From: Eubacteriales bacterium | GTDB lineage: Bacteria > Bacillota > Clostridia > Oscillospirales > Acutalibacteraceae | Reading direction: 5' to 3' | NCBI GenBank assembly: GCA_030529125.1 | Contig: JAUMXP010000066.1 | Location: forward strand, 1 to 8,699 | Length of the DNA: 8,699 nt | Shown: positions 1 to 6,428 of the stretch, in pieces | Layout of the letters: every line of letters starts with the position of its first letter | Numbering within the stretch: the first letter of the stretch is position 1 | The notes under the pieces: generated by a model | What the model was told of the DNA's origin: nothing | Database searches by the model: none | Seen by the model: the letters and a program-made list of their open reading frames with translations, nothing else | Position numbers and translations under genes: made by a program

Positions 1-16
1 CTATATTTCTTTTCAC
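1..16 (-). CDS. Possible 5' end of an unidentified gene (GTG start, runs off the window)
   Basis: On the minus strand a GGAGG (27-23) lies 6 bases upstream of a GTG at 16-14. The GTG opens a frame reading Met-Lys-Arg-Asn-Ile before the window ends. The basic start (Lys-Arg) and good spacing suit a true translation start, but only five codons are visible, so the product cannot be named. It lies downstream of the lipoprotein gene's terminator, in the same direction, with only about 24 bases between them. It would therefore need read-through or a promoter overlapping the terminator. The site could also be chance. Confidence 0.3.
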
Positions 17-39
17 GTAAGACCTCCGAATCTGTATAG

Positions 40-76
40 AAAAAATTTCAGCACAGCAAAACTGCCATGCTGAAAT
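40..76 (-). terminator. Factor-independent terminator of the lipoprotein gene
   Basis: A perfect 9-bp inverted repeat (ATTTCAGCA at 45-53, TGCTGAAAT at 68-76) is followed on the minus strand by six T residues (45-40). The inner bases can add a short CAG/CTG pairing. It lies 13 bases beyond the lipoprotein stop codon, in the correct orientation. Confidence 0.8.
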
Positions 77-88
77 CTAAGTACAAAA

Positions 89-643
89 TTATTCTAAAGT
101 AATGTCTTCTTCATCGTAAACCGGCATCTCCTCAACAATAGCGCCATCATCTACGATGAGGTCTTCAGGTGTTTCTTCCTGTTCAAATGTAGCAGGACAC
201 ATGAGGAAGAATACTTTGTTATCAACGCTCTCAACGATCTTCTCATCAGCTTCTGTGCAGATGTTCCATCTGAGGTCAGCGCTGTCTTTAAGTGTATGCT
301 CAAAAGCTTCAACGTCAGCATCTTCAGAAAGCTCAAAAACATAGCCAACAAAAGGAATTGTGCCGATCATAGGGCCAAACATAACAGCTTCTTCAAAGCC
401 TGTTATATCCATAGTAAAACCAGCTAAATAACCTTCTTCTACAGGCATAGTCATTGGCATGAACTCAATGCTCTCGTGTGCCATAACAAGGTCAGCGATT
501 TCCTGTGGTGTCTTGTCAGCGTTTTCTTCAAATAAAACTACTAACGGCTCACCAACAGCACCATAAGCTTCTCTTTCTTCACCACAAGCAGCAAGTGAAA
601 AGACTAAAACTAATGCAAGTAATAACGCAAAAATTTTTTTCAT
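89..643 (-). CDS. Small acidic lipoprotein of unknown function
   Basis: The product is 184 residues. The frame is open further upstream, but the ATG at 643 is the real start: AAGGAG (655-650) lies 6 bases before it, and the protein then begins with a typical lipoprotein signal peptide (MKKIF, then a Leu/Ala/Val-rich core, then LAAC with Cys20). It should be lipid-anchored on the outer face of the cytoplasmic membrane. The mature part is very acidic, especially in its last 40 residues, and has no catalytic motif that I recognise. The stretch around VFELSEDADVEAFEHTL, then DLRWNICTEAD and VFFLMCP, suggests an alternating alpha/beta domain. It loosely recalls DUF4358-type Firmicutes lipoproteins, but that is a weak guess. 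The gene stands alone, divergent from the protease gene, with a terminator just behind it. Confidence 0.85.
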   Translation of the reverse strand: MKKIFALLLALVLVFSLAACGEEREAYGAVGEPLVVLFEENADKTPQEIADLVMAHESIEFMPMTMPVEEGYLAGFTMDITGFEEAVMFGPMIGTIPFVGYVFELSEDADVEAFEHTLKDSADLRWNICTEADEKIVESVDNKVFFLMCPATFEQEETPEDLIVDDGAIVEEMPVYDEEDITLE

Positions 644-649
644 AATTTT

Positions 650-655
650 CTCCTT
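650..655 (-). promoter_or_regulatory. Ribosome binding site that fixes the lipoprotein start
   Basis: AAGGAG on the minus strand, 6 bases upstream of the ATG at 643. It supports the start at the signal peptide MKKIF rather than the upstream in-frame ATG at 730, which has no such site. Confidence 0.8.
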
Positions 656-672
656 AATTTTTGATAAAATAA

Positions 673-703
673 TGTATAACAAAAGATATAAATCTTTAGT
701 CAG
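673..703 (-). promoter_or_regulatory. Possible promoter of the lipoprotein gene
   Basis: On the minus strand, TATACA (678-673) is preceded by TG one base away, giving an extended -10 (TGTTATACA). CTGACT (703-698) lies 19 bases upstream and is a partial -35. Transcription would start near 666 with a leader of about 23 bases. The -35 match and spacer are not ideal, so this is tentative. Confidence 0.35.
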
Positions 704-902
704 CACTAATAAACAAACCGCAATCGGCATGTTGAATTTCAGACTTTGTAGGCAGTTGTGTATCTGATTGTATAGGAGCGGCTGTTTATGAAGACGTTTC
801 TTCTACTTTATCTTCAGTAGCGTCTGTATCAACAGAAAAGCTCTCATTACAGCCACGACAAACAGCAATCATAAGCATAAAAACTAAAGCAAAAAATTTA
901 TA
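696..902 (-). pseudogene. Decayed remnant of a small lipoprotein-like gene
   Basis: Read on the minus strand from 902, one frame gives a signal-peptide-like stretch (YKFFALVFMLMIAVCRGC) and then an acidic Ser/Thr/Glu-rich segment. It stops at a TAA (788-786), and the same frame continues for 29 more Thr/Pro/Gln-rich codons to a TAA at 698-696. The usual Met-Lys-Lys start is missing: the codon expected to be ATG is absent, and the first ATG (878) lies inside the hydrophobic segment and has no ribosome binding site. The lipobox also looks spoiled. The simplest reading is a former lipoprotein gene inactivated by loss of its start and a nonsense change. It may be a paralogue of the intact lipoprotein gene just downstream, but nothing beyond the signal peptide supports that. 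A functional 30-codon peptide (878-786) is a less likely alternative. Confidence 0.45.
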
Positions 903-1102
903 TAATACAACTACTTTTTAATGAAAATAAATTTTACAATTTCATTATATATGATACCTGTTAATAATACAACTATTTTTAACTATTTATTATAGTAAAT
1001 TCATGTAATAAATTGAGCGATTAAAAAAAGCCTGTTTCGGATAATTTTAAGGCAATTTTTATCTGGTGCTGCTATAAAATTGCTAATATTTTATTTTAAT
1101 AA
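903..1102. other. AT-rich spacer without a recognisable gene
   Basis: This stretch between the lipoprotein remnant and the protease promoter is strongly AT-rich and has no open frame with a ribosome binding site on either strand. It contains an exact 12-bp direct repeat (ATAATACAACTA at 902-913 and 964-975). A weak imperfect hairpin with GCCT/AGGC arms around 1030-1060 is flanked by A and T runs. No known riboswitch, attachment site or RNA gene was recognised. Confidence 0.5.
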
Positions 1103-1131
1103 TTGAATTAAAGAATTACTGATGTTATAAT
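1103..1131 (+). promoter_or_regulatory. Sigma-A-type promoter of the protease gene
   Basis: TTGAAT (1103-1108) and a perfect TATAAT (1126-1131) are separated by exactly 17 bases. Transcription should start near 1138, giving a leader of about 35 bases ahead of the ATG at 1173. Confidence 0.75.
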
Positions 1132-1159
1132 CAATATTAAGTTATATACTAAAGTATAT

Positions 1160-1164
1160 GGAGG
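1160..1164 (+). promoter_or_regulatory. Ribosome binding site that fixes the protease start
   Basis: GGAGG ends 8 bases before the ATG at 1173. It overlaps the in-frame ATG at 1158, so that upstream ATG cannot use it. The real start is therefore 1173, directly at the signal peptide. Confidence 0.85.
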
Positions 1165-1172
1165 ATATTAAA

Positions 1173-4157
1173 ATGAAAAAAATGTTATTGAAATCTTTCT
1201 CTGTAATACTCACACTGATGTTTGTGCTTACACTTTTGCCATTAGGCATCATCAACGCAGAACAAGCCCCTTTGTACGATTACGAGCGTGACGGATCATT
1301 CCGAAAAATTGAGATAGGTAATGGGCTTTATCGTTACTATGGCCCTACTGGCGAGTTCAACGATGATTTTGACAATGCATCTGCGGTAATTTCAAATTCA
1401 GATGATTACTACAAATCACAGAATTTATCTAAAAAGGAGATTGCATCTTTGGGGGCAGACGAACTTCCAAAAAGCGTCGACCTTAGTCTGACCAAGTATT
1501 TTCCTCCTGTAGGTGATCAGGAAGGATTGGGGTCTTGTTCAACATTTTCTGCGGTTTATTATCAGATGTCATACGAGGTTAATAAAATCAGGGACGTACA
1601 GGCTACCAGAGAAAACACCCGTTCTCCTCAGATTGTGTACAACTTCGTCGGTTCTGGATCCAACGGTGTGTTAACTCATATAGAAAACTTTAAGTTCCTA
1701 TCAATCTTTGGCGCACCTACATATAAAGAGGTGCCATACAGCGATGATGACTCAAAAAACTGGTTTGCCGAAAAAGGCATCTGGCGCGAAGGTATCAGAG
1801 CTCGACTTGATGATTATTTTATGATTAAAGACATCGGCAGAGAAGATAGTCAGATCACATCCCCTGATGACTATGACCTTATTGCATACAAAACAGCACT
1901 TAATGACGGTAAAATAATCGGCTATTCAACCTACGTATCAAGCTGGGTTTGTTCAAAAATAAAACAAAATTCTGCAGCTCCTGAAAACGCAAAGTTCAAG
2001 GATCAAGAATGTGTTTTATATCGTGATGGTTCAGATGGCGCTCATGCAATGGCTATTGTAGGTTATAATGACGAAATATGGTGCGATATAAACAATAACG
2101 ATACTGTAGATGCTGGAGAGATGGGTGCGTTTAAAATCGTAAACTCATGGAGCGACAGATACGCAAACGATGGTTTTAACTGGGTTGCTTACGATGCATT
2201 AAATCAGGTTTCTGCTGTTGAAAACGGCCCTTCAAACAGAGAGGCTATCTTTCAAGCTAGTAGAATTATAAATGCACGTGATTACAACGATCTCTCAGAT
2301 ATGTACATCGAGTATACACTCAACACAGCGGATCGTTCTCAGCACAATGTTTTCTTTACTGCTGAAAAAGACGGCACAATAAGTAAATACCAGATGTTTT
2401 ATGGCTCTGGTGGTTGGCACGCAAATACTGGTCAGATAGGAGCTTTTGACGGCACAGACGTTGCGTGTGACGGTACTTTTGTGTGTCCGCTTGATAATAT
2501 TGCAAAAGATTTTACATACGAAGAGTTCGAAAGTTACAACTGGAGCATTGAGTTTGAAGACACAAAAAAGGATTCAATTCCTGTTATCGTAAAGGATGTA
2601 AGGCTTGTTGATGAAGTAAATGGCAACACTTACGTTGTATCACAAAACGATCCTTGTGTCCTTGACGGAAACTCTGTTTCTTATGATATCAAAAAAACAA
2701 CTGAAAACAACAAAGTTATCTACTACATGGGTTATGATAATCCGACACTTCACTATAAATCAGGAAACGGTGAATTTTGTGAAGTTGAGATGGAAGAAAC
2801 TCTTGAACGCATCGGTGCTACTCACAAATATATTATCAAAGATGTAAAAGACGAAGTTACTCTTTATTTTTCTGACGATAAAGGTAATATAGACGATAAC
2901 GGCGGAAGTTTTTACACAGCAACAGACAGACTTAATTTCTATCGCACAAAAAGTGCACGACAAGAAATTACTATCACTGACGTATCAATACCCGAAAATG
3001 CACAGGATACCGGTATCACTTTCTTCTTTGATGTTAAAACACAGGGCGGTTACGAGCCGTTTGAATACCAGTATACTATTGAAAGCTTAGAAACAGGCGA
3101 ATCAACGTTTATCGACTTCGACTATAAATACGATAAAAGTCATATTTTCAATGATGCTGGTAAATATAAGGTTACTGTTGATATACGAGATCATGCAGGC
3201 GATGAATTTTCTTTCACAAAAGTTTTAGATGTTGTAGATAATCCGTTTGTGTTCAAAAGTCTAACATCAACTAACAAAACACACTTTGTTGGCAACACTT
3301 CAAGCTTTAAAGCTGACACAGAATATGAAAACATTGTTCCGCGCGGATCACAAAAGAATCTCTATAAATTCGACGTAAAAGACTCTTTGGGAAACATTGT
3401 TCACACCGTTACAAAAAATTCTACAACATACAACACTAGTAAAAAAGTAAGCAATATTGATTTCTCATATATCCCTGAAAAATCCGGAAATTATACACTG
3501 ACAGTTTCATCAAAAGATGGCTCAAGCGATTATTCTGAAAAGACAATAGCGTTTAAGGTTATTGATAAAATAATCGGCGATACCGACGGATCGGGCGAAG
3601 TAGCAATAATAGATGCAACAAACGTACAACGATATCTCGTCAATTTGGTTGAAGAACCTGAGATTTATCTAGAACTTTGTGATTGTGATAATAGTGATCT
3701 GGTGAATATTATGGATGCTACTATTATTCAGCGATATATCGCTCACATTGATACAAGCAGTTCTGTAGGAGAAGTTATCGAGTATATTCCACCAACAGAA
3801 CCGCCTACAGACGAACCTACAGAACCACCGACTGACCCGCCTACCGAAGCACCAAAGAAGAACAAAGTTACTTTTACAAATTCTTTTAGCTGGACAGGCA
3901 TGACAATGTACTGCTACTATTGGAGTGACAGCAATTCTGCGATGACTTCATGGCCTGGCGTAGCAATGGAAAATATAGGCACAAACGAGTTCAACGAAGT
4001 TATGTATACTTTTGATGTACCAGAAGGTGCCACATATCTTATCTTTACAAACGGTTCAAAGCAGACAACAGACATCAGCTACGTTGGCGGAGAAGTAAGA
4101 TATTATCCAATAAAACAGACCGATTCTAAAGGCAACAACCTTGTAGAAACATGGTAA
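1173..4157 (+). CDS. Secreted papain-like cysteine protease with dockerin and starch-binding modules
   Basis: The product is 994 residues. Residues 1-29 are a signal peptide (MKKMLLKSF, hydrophobic core, likely cleavage after IINA), then a short pro-segment. The C1 peptidase domain (about 85-345) has GDQEGLGSCSTFSA with oxyanion Gln116 and nucleophile Cys122, GAHAMAIVGY with His291, and IVNSW with Asn324. An EF-hand-like loop (Asp305-Glu316) sits between His and Asn. After a beta-rich region comes a CBM25-like module (about 513-590; YYMGYDNP, LHYKSGNG, DDNGG), two Ig-like domains (about 599-691 and 692-797), a type-I-like dockerin (802-860), a Pro/Thr/Glu-Asp linker (873-894) and a CBM26-like module (897-994; YYW, WPG, NG..QTTDI). 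The dockerin should bind a scaffoldin cohesin, and the last module should bind starch. The likely job is extracellular proteolysis at the starch surface or within the complex; this role is inferred. The gene is monocistronic, with its own promoter and terminator. Confidence 0.93.
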   Translation: MKKMLLKSFSVILTLMFVLTLLPLGIINAEQAPLYDYERDGSFRKIEIGNGLYRYYGPTGEFNDDFDNASAVISNSDDYYKSQNLSKKEIASLGADELPKSVDLSLTKYFPPVGDQEGLGSCSTFSAVYYQMSYEVNKIRDVQATRENTRSPQIVYNFVGSGSNGVLTHIENFKFLSIFGAPTYKEVPYSDDDSKNWFAEKGIWREGIRARLDDYFMIKDIGREDSQITSPDDYDLIAYKTALNDGKIIGYSTYVSSWVCSKIKQNSAAPENAKFKDQECVLYRDGSDGAHAMAIVGYNDEIWCDINNNDTVDAGEMGAFKIVNSWSDRYANDGFNWVAYDALNQVSAVENGPSNREAIFQASRIINARDYNDLSDMYIEYTLNTADRSQHNVFFTAEKDGTISKYQMFYGSGGWHANTGQIGAFDGTDVACDGTFVCPLDNIAKDFTYEEFESYNWSIEFEDTKKDSIPVIVKDVRLVDEVNGNTYVVSQNDPCVLDGNSVSYDIKKTTENNKVIYYMGYDNPTLHYKSGNGEFCEVEMEETLERIGATHKYIIKDVKDEVTLYFSDDKGNIDDNGGSFYTATDRLNFYRTKSARQEITITDVSIPENAQDTGITFFFDVKTQGGYEPFEYQYTIESLETGESTFIDFDYKYDKSHIFNDAGKYKVTVDIRDHAGDEFSFTKVLDVVDNPFVFKSLTSTNKTHFVGNTSSFKADTEYENIVPRGSQKNLYKFDVKDSLGNIVHTVTKNSTTYNTSKKVSNIDFSYIPEKSGNYTLTVSSKDGSSDYSEKTIAFKVIDKIIGDTDGSGEVAIIDATNVQRYLVNLVEEPEIYLELCDCDNSDLVNIMDATIIQRYIAHIDTSSSVGEVIEYIPPTEPPTDEPTEPPTDPPTEAPKKNKVTFTNSFSWTGMTMYCYYWSDSNSAMTSWPGVAMENIGTNEFNEVMYTFDVPEGATYLIFTNGSKQTTDISYVGGEVRYYPIKQTDSKGNNLVETW

Positions 4158-4184
4158 AAAAGTAATTATTATTTTTCATAAAAC

Positions 4185-4232
4185 AAAAAGCCGAAAACCT
4201 TAACTAAATCTAGGTTTTCGGCTCAATTTTTT
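4185..4232 (+). terminator. Strong terminator after the protease gene, probably bidirectional
   Basis: A perfect 12-bp stem (AGCCGAAAACCT at 4189-4200, AGGTTTTCGGCT at 4212-4223) with an 11-base loop is followed by six T residues (4227-4232). A run of A (4185-4188) on the other side provides a T run on the minus strand, so it could also stop transcripts coming from the tRNA side. It lies 31 bases after the protease stop. Confidence 0.9.
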
Positions 4233-4446
4233 GCGCATCTACATAAATCAAACGTACAACTAATCATTAGTAGAGATTAATTCATACTAACTGATTGAGT
4301 ATCAAAATTCTGCACACCCAATCAAAATCTCAGGTTTTATTATCAGTTAAGCTTCTTATATCAATATAAAAAATATCTGCCGTTCCCTTTATTGTCGCTG
4401 AGACTCACCCTCTCATGGGTTGAATTCCTTGCCATAAGTTTATACA
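4233..4446. other. Convergent spacer without a recognisable gene
   Basis: About 210 bases between the protease terminator and the tRNA terminator. It contains small inverted repeats (for example ACTAATCATTAGT) and one 24-codon minus-strand frame (4435-4361) without a ribosome binding site. No tRNA, mobile-element end or known RNA family was recognised. Confidence 0.5.
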
Positions 4447-4448
4447 AC

Positions 4449-4474
4449 AAAAAACCGCCTCGAAGAGACGGTTT
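4449..4474 (-). terminator. Terminator of the tRNA-Arg transcript
   Basis: On the minus strand, AACCGTCTC (4473-4465), a 3-base loop, and GAGGCGGTT (4461-4453) form a 9-bp stem with one G-U pair, followed by a run of T (4454-4449). It begins three bases after the encoded CCA of the tRNA. Confidence 0.85.
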
Positions 4475-4475
4475 G

Positions 4476-4552
4476 TGGCGCGCTTGAAGGAATTCGAATC
4501 CCCGACCTTTCGCTTAGGAGGCGAACGCTCTATCCTGCTGAGCTACAAGCGC
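4476..4552 (-). tRNA. tRNA-Arg (anticodon CCU)
   Basis: The 77-base minus-strand gene folds as a full cloverleaf. The acceptor stem is GCGCTTG/CAAGCGC with discriminator G and an encoded CCA (4478-4476). The D stem is GCTC/GAGC. The anticodon stem is TTCGC/GCGAA around the loop CTCCTAA, so the anticodon is CCT and the tRNA reads AGG arginine codons. The T loop is TTCGAAT. The T stem GGGGA/TCCTT is unusual: it has two G-U pairs, and an A-U pair where most tRNAs have the conserved G53-C61. No clear separate promoter was found in the short gap to the carboxylase operon's terminator hairpin, so it may be transcribed from a weak local promoter or by read-through and processing. Confidence 0.95.
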
Positions 4553-4568
4553 ATAATAACTGGATTTT

Positions 4569-4604
4569 AAATACGCAGGGCGCATAAAAACGCCCTGCGT
4601 TATT
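4569..4604 (-). terminator. Terminator hairpin of the carboxyltransferase operon
   Basis: A perfect 10-bp GC-rich stem (ACGCAGGGCG at 4573-4582, CGCCCTGCGT at 4591-4600) with an 8-base loop lies 49 bases beyond the stop of the last operon gene. On the minus strand the tail is ATTTAAAAT rather than a clean T run, so termination may be incomplete. Some read-through into the tRNA, 20 bases further on, is possible. Confidence 0.65.
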
Positions 4605-4649
4605 TCTTTTATAGCAATTTAATTCATTACGTTTAATTTCTTAATAGAA

Positions 4650-6050
4650 TTAAACAGGGTGAATCATATTCTCTTTATCGAGCTTTTCACCGTTGATGCC
4701 ACACTGTGCGTTTCTTCTCTTCTCAAAGAAGTCGAGTGCAACTTTCTGGAACATACCGTATGAGAGCACGTCCTCTTCCTGCTGAATCCACTGTGGGATC
4801 TCAGCTCTGAGTTTCTCAAGCTCTGGCTCAAGTAAGTCAGCAGGACGACAATCTACAGGCTCCATATCGCCGATAATCTTCTTTCTGAATTCTGGGTCAA
4901 TAGGCATAGGAGTTGTACCGTACTTACCTGCTACCATATCCTTGAACTCTTTTGTACACATCTTGTATCTTTCGCCTGTGATGATATTAAACACAGCCTG
5001 AGTACCCACGATCTGTGATGTTGGAGTAACAAGTGGTGGATAACCTGAGTCCTCACGCACACGTGGAACCTCAGCTAAAACTTCGCTTAACTGATCTTCC
5101 TTGCCAGCCTGCTTGAGCTGTGAAAGAAGGTTAGACAGCATACCACCAGGTACCTGATAGATAAGTGCGTTAGCGTCTGTTGCGAGCATCTTCTGGTCGA
5201 GCAAGCCCGACTCGATATACTTCTGACGGAGTGTCATGAAGTAATCTCTGATTTCTGTGAGTTCCTCGAGCTTGATGCCTGTGTCAAACTCACTACCCAT
5301 AAGTGCTGCTACCATTGACTCTGTTGGTGCATGAGATGTACCAAGAGCAAGTGGAGAGATAGCAGTATCGATCATATCAACACCTGCTTCAACACCCTTT
5401 AACAGACACATAGAAGCAAGACCTGAAGTATAGTGTGTGTGAAGCTGAAGTGGTAAATCAACCTCAGCCTTGATAGCCTTTACAAGGCTTTCTGTTGCGT
5501 ATGGTGTAAGCAGAGCAGCCATATCCTTGATACAGATAGAATCAGCGCCAGCATCAGCAATACGCTTAGCGTACTCAACATAGTATTCATCAGTGAATAC
5601 AGGACCTGTTGTGTAAGAGATAGCAACCTGAGCGTGTGCGCCCTCTTTCTTAGCTGCTTTGATAGCAGTCTGGAGGTTTTTGATGTCGTTGAGCGCATCA
5701 AAAATACGGATAATATCAATACCGTTAGCAACTGAGCGCTGTACAAAGTACTCGAGCACATCGTCAGCATAATGACGATAACCAAGCATATTCTGACCAC
5801 GGAACAACATCTGGAGTTTAGTGTTCTTGCAGTGGTCTTTGATAGTACGGAGTCTATCCCATGGGTCTTCATTCAAGAAACGAAGACAGCTATCAAATGT
5901 AGCACCACCCCAACACTCGAGTGAATAAAAACCAGCCTTGTCCATTTTGTCAAGGATAGGAAGCATCTCGTCGAGTGTCATACGTGTAGCGATCAGTGAC
6001 TGATGAGCATCACGCAGAGCAGTTTCAGTAATTTTAATCTGTTTTGCCAT
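4650..6050 (-). CDS. 5S/OadA-type biotin-dependent carboxyltransferase (keto-acid subunit)
   Basis: The product is 466 residues. It belongs to the family of transcarboxylase 5S, oxaloacetate decarboxylase alpha and pyruvate carboxylase B, which move a carboxyl group between oxaloacetate/pyruvate and carrier-bound biotin at a metal site in the cytoplasm. The HMG-CoA-lyase-like TIM barrel (about 4-270) has ETALRDAHQS with metal ligand Asp14, the CIKDMAALL segment with the Lys175 expected to be carbamylated, and LHTHYTSG with His204 and His206. The conserved carboxylase domain follows (about 285-450). Unlike typical OadA it ends without a biotinyl domain, because the carrier is the separate gene 16 bases upstream. 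The start is preceded by AAAGGTGAG. The context fits the 5S subunit of a transcarboxylase. A soluble oxaloacetate decarboxylase role is the alternative, but no membrane beta subunit is adjacent. Confidence 0.92.
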   Translation of the reverse strand: MAKQIKITETALRDAHQSLIATRMTLDEMLPILDKMDKAGFYSLECWGGATFDSCLRFLNEDPWDRLRTIKDHCKNTKLQMLFRGQNMLGYRHYADDVLEYFVQRSVANGIDIIRIFDALNDIKNLQTAIKAAKKEGAHAQVAISYTTGPVFTDEYYVEYAKRIADAGADSICIKDMAALLTPYATESLVKAIKAEVDLPLQLHTHYTSGLASMCLLKGVEAGVDMIDTAISPLALGTSHAPTESMVAALMGSEFDTGIKLEELTEIRDYFMTLRQKYIESGLLDQKMLATDANALIYQVPGGMLSNLLSQLKQAGKEDQLSEVLAEVPRVREDSGYPPLVTPTSQIVGTQAVFNIITGERYKMCTKEFKDMVAGKYGTTPMPIDPEFRKKIIGDMEPVDCRPADLLEPELEKLRAEIPQWIQQEEDVLSYGMFQKVALDFFEKRRNAQCGINGEKLDKENMIHPV

Positions 6051-6066
6051 AATAACTCACCTTTGA

Positions 6067-6390
6067 TTATGATAATGTAACGAGTGTCTGACCTGAGTCA
6101 ACAGTCTCGCCCTTGTTTACGTTTATAGAAGCAACTGTGCCATCAGCAGGTGCCTTGATTTCATTTTCCATCTTCATAGCTTCAAGTACTAAGAGCACGT
6201 CGCCACGCTTAACAGCCTGTCCAGGTGTAACGTTTACAGCAAGGATTGTGCCAGGCATAGGAGATTCAACAGTTGTGCTACCGGCAGCAGCAGGTGCTGG
6301 AGCAGCAGCAACAGGAGCCACAGCGCCGTTTACTTCTTCAACCTGAACATCATATGTTGTACCATTTACGGTGATTCTTAAGTTTTTCAT
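6067..6390 (-). CDS. Biotin carboxyl carrier protein (1.3S/OadA biotinyl-domain type)
   Basis: The product is 107 residues. An N-terminal strand segment (1-20) is followed by an Ala/Pro-rich flexible linker (23-37) and a biotinyl domain (about 40-107). The domain carries the EAMKMEN motif, whose Lys73 is the biotin attachment site, 34 residues from the C terminus as is usual. It shuttles the carboxyl group between the active sites of the two carboxyltransferases encoded on either side. AAGGA is spaced 8 bases before the ATG. It sits 38 bases after the 12S-like gene and 16 bases before the 5S-like gene, so the three are surely cotranscribed. It lacks the long N-terminal region of AccB-type carriers and is closer to transcarboxylase 1.3S or the carrier (gamma/delta) part of sodium-pump decarboxylases. 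Confidence 0.95.
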   Translation of the reverse strand: MKNLRITVNGTTYDVQVEEVNGAVAPVAAAPAPAAAGSTTVESPMPGTILAVNVTPGQAVKRGDVLLVLEAMKMENEIKAPADGTVASINVNKGETVDSGQTLVTLS

Positions 6391-6428
6391 AATAAAAATC
6401 CTTTCCTATATGTGAAGTGTTTTATTTA

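Noticed and set aside
644..730. N-terminal extension of the lipoprotein gene from an ATG at 730
   Set aside because: It would place 29 residues before a perfect lipoprotein signal peptide and ignores the AAGGAG in front of 643.
902..975. Exact 12-bp direct repeat ATAATACAACTA, copies 62 bases apart
   Set aside because: It is short and in very AT-rich DNA with no element between the copies; a chance repeat or local duplication is enough to explain it.
1028..1062. Hairpin with A run before and T run after (GCCT/AGGC), resembling a terminator
   Set aside because: Only four stem pairs with a loop of about 16 bases and no gene ending beside it; too weak to call.
1158..1172. Upstream in-frame ATG that would add five residues to the protease
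   Set aside because: It overlaps the GGAGG that serves the ATG at 1173 and has no ribosome binding site of its own; the signal peptide starts properly at 1173.
3789..3854. Repeat-rich tract coding for the Pro/Thr/Glu-Asp stretch, considered as a separate tandem repeat element
   Set aside because: It is the ordinary inter-domain linker of the secreted protease, with imperfect codon-level repetition.
4361..4435. 24-codon minus-strand open frame between the tRNA and protease terminators
   Set aside because: No ribosome binding site, no recognisable product, and it lies downstream of the tRNA terminator.
4422..4495. Inverted 9-bp pair GAATTCCTT (4422-4430) and AAGGAATTC (4487-4495), considered as an attachment-site duplicate of the tRNA 3' end
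   Set aside because: The match is only 9 bp, contains a palindromic GAATTC and is in opposite orientation. There is no integrase or element nearby, so it is not a credible att site.
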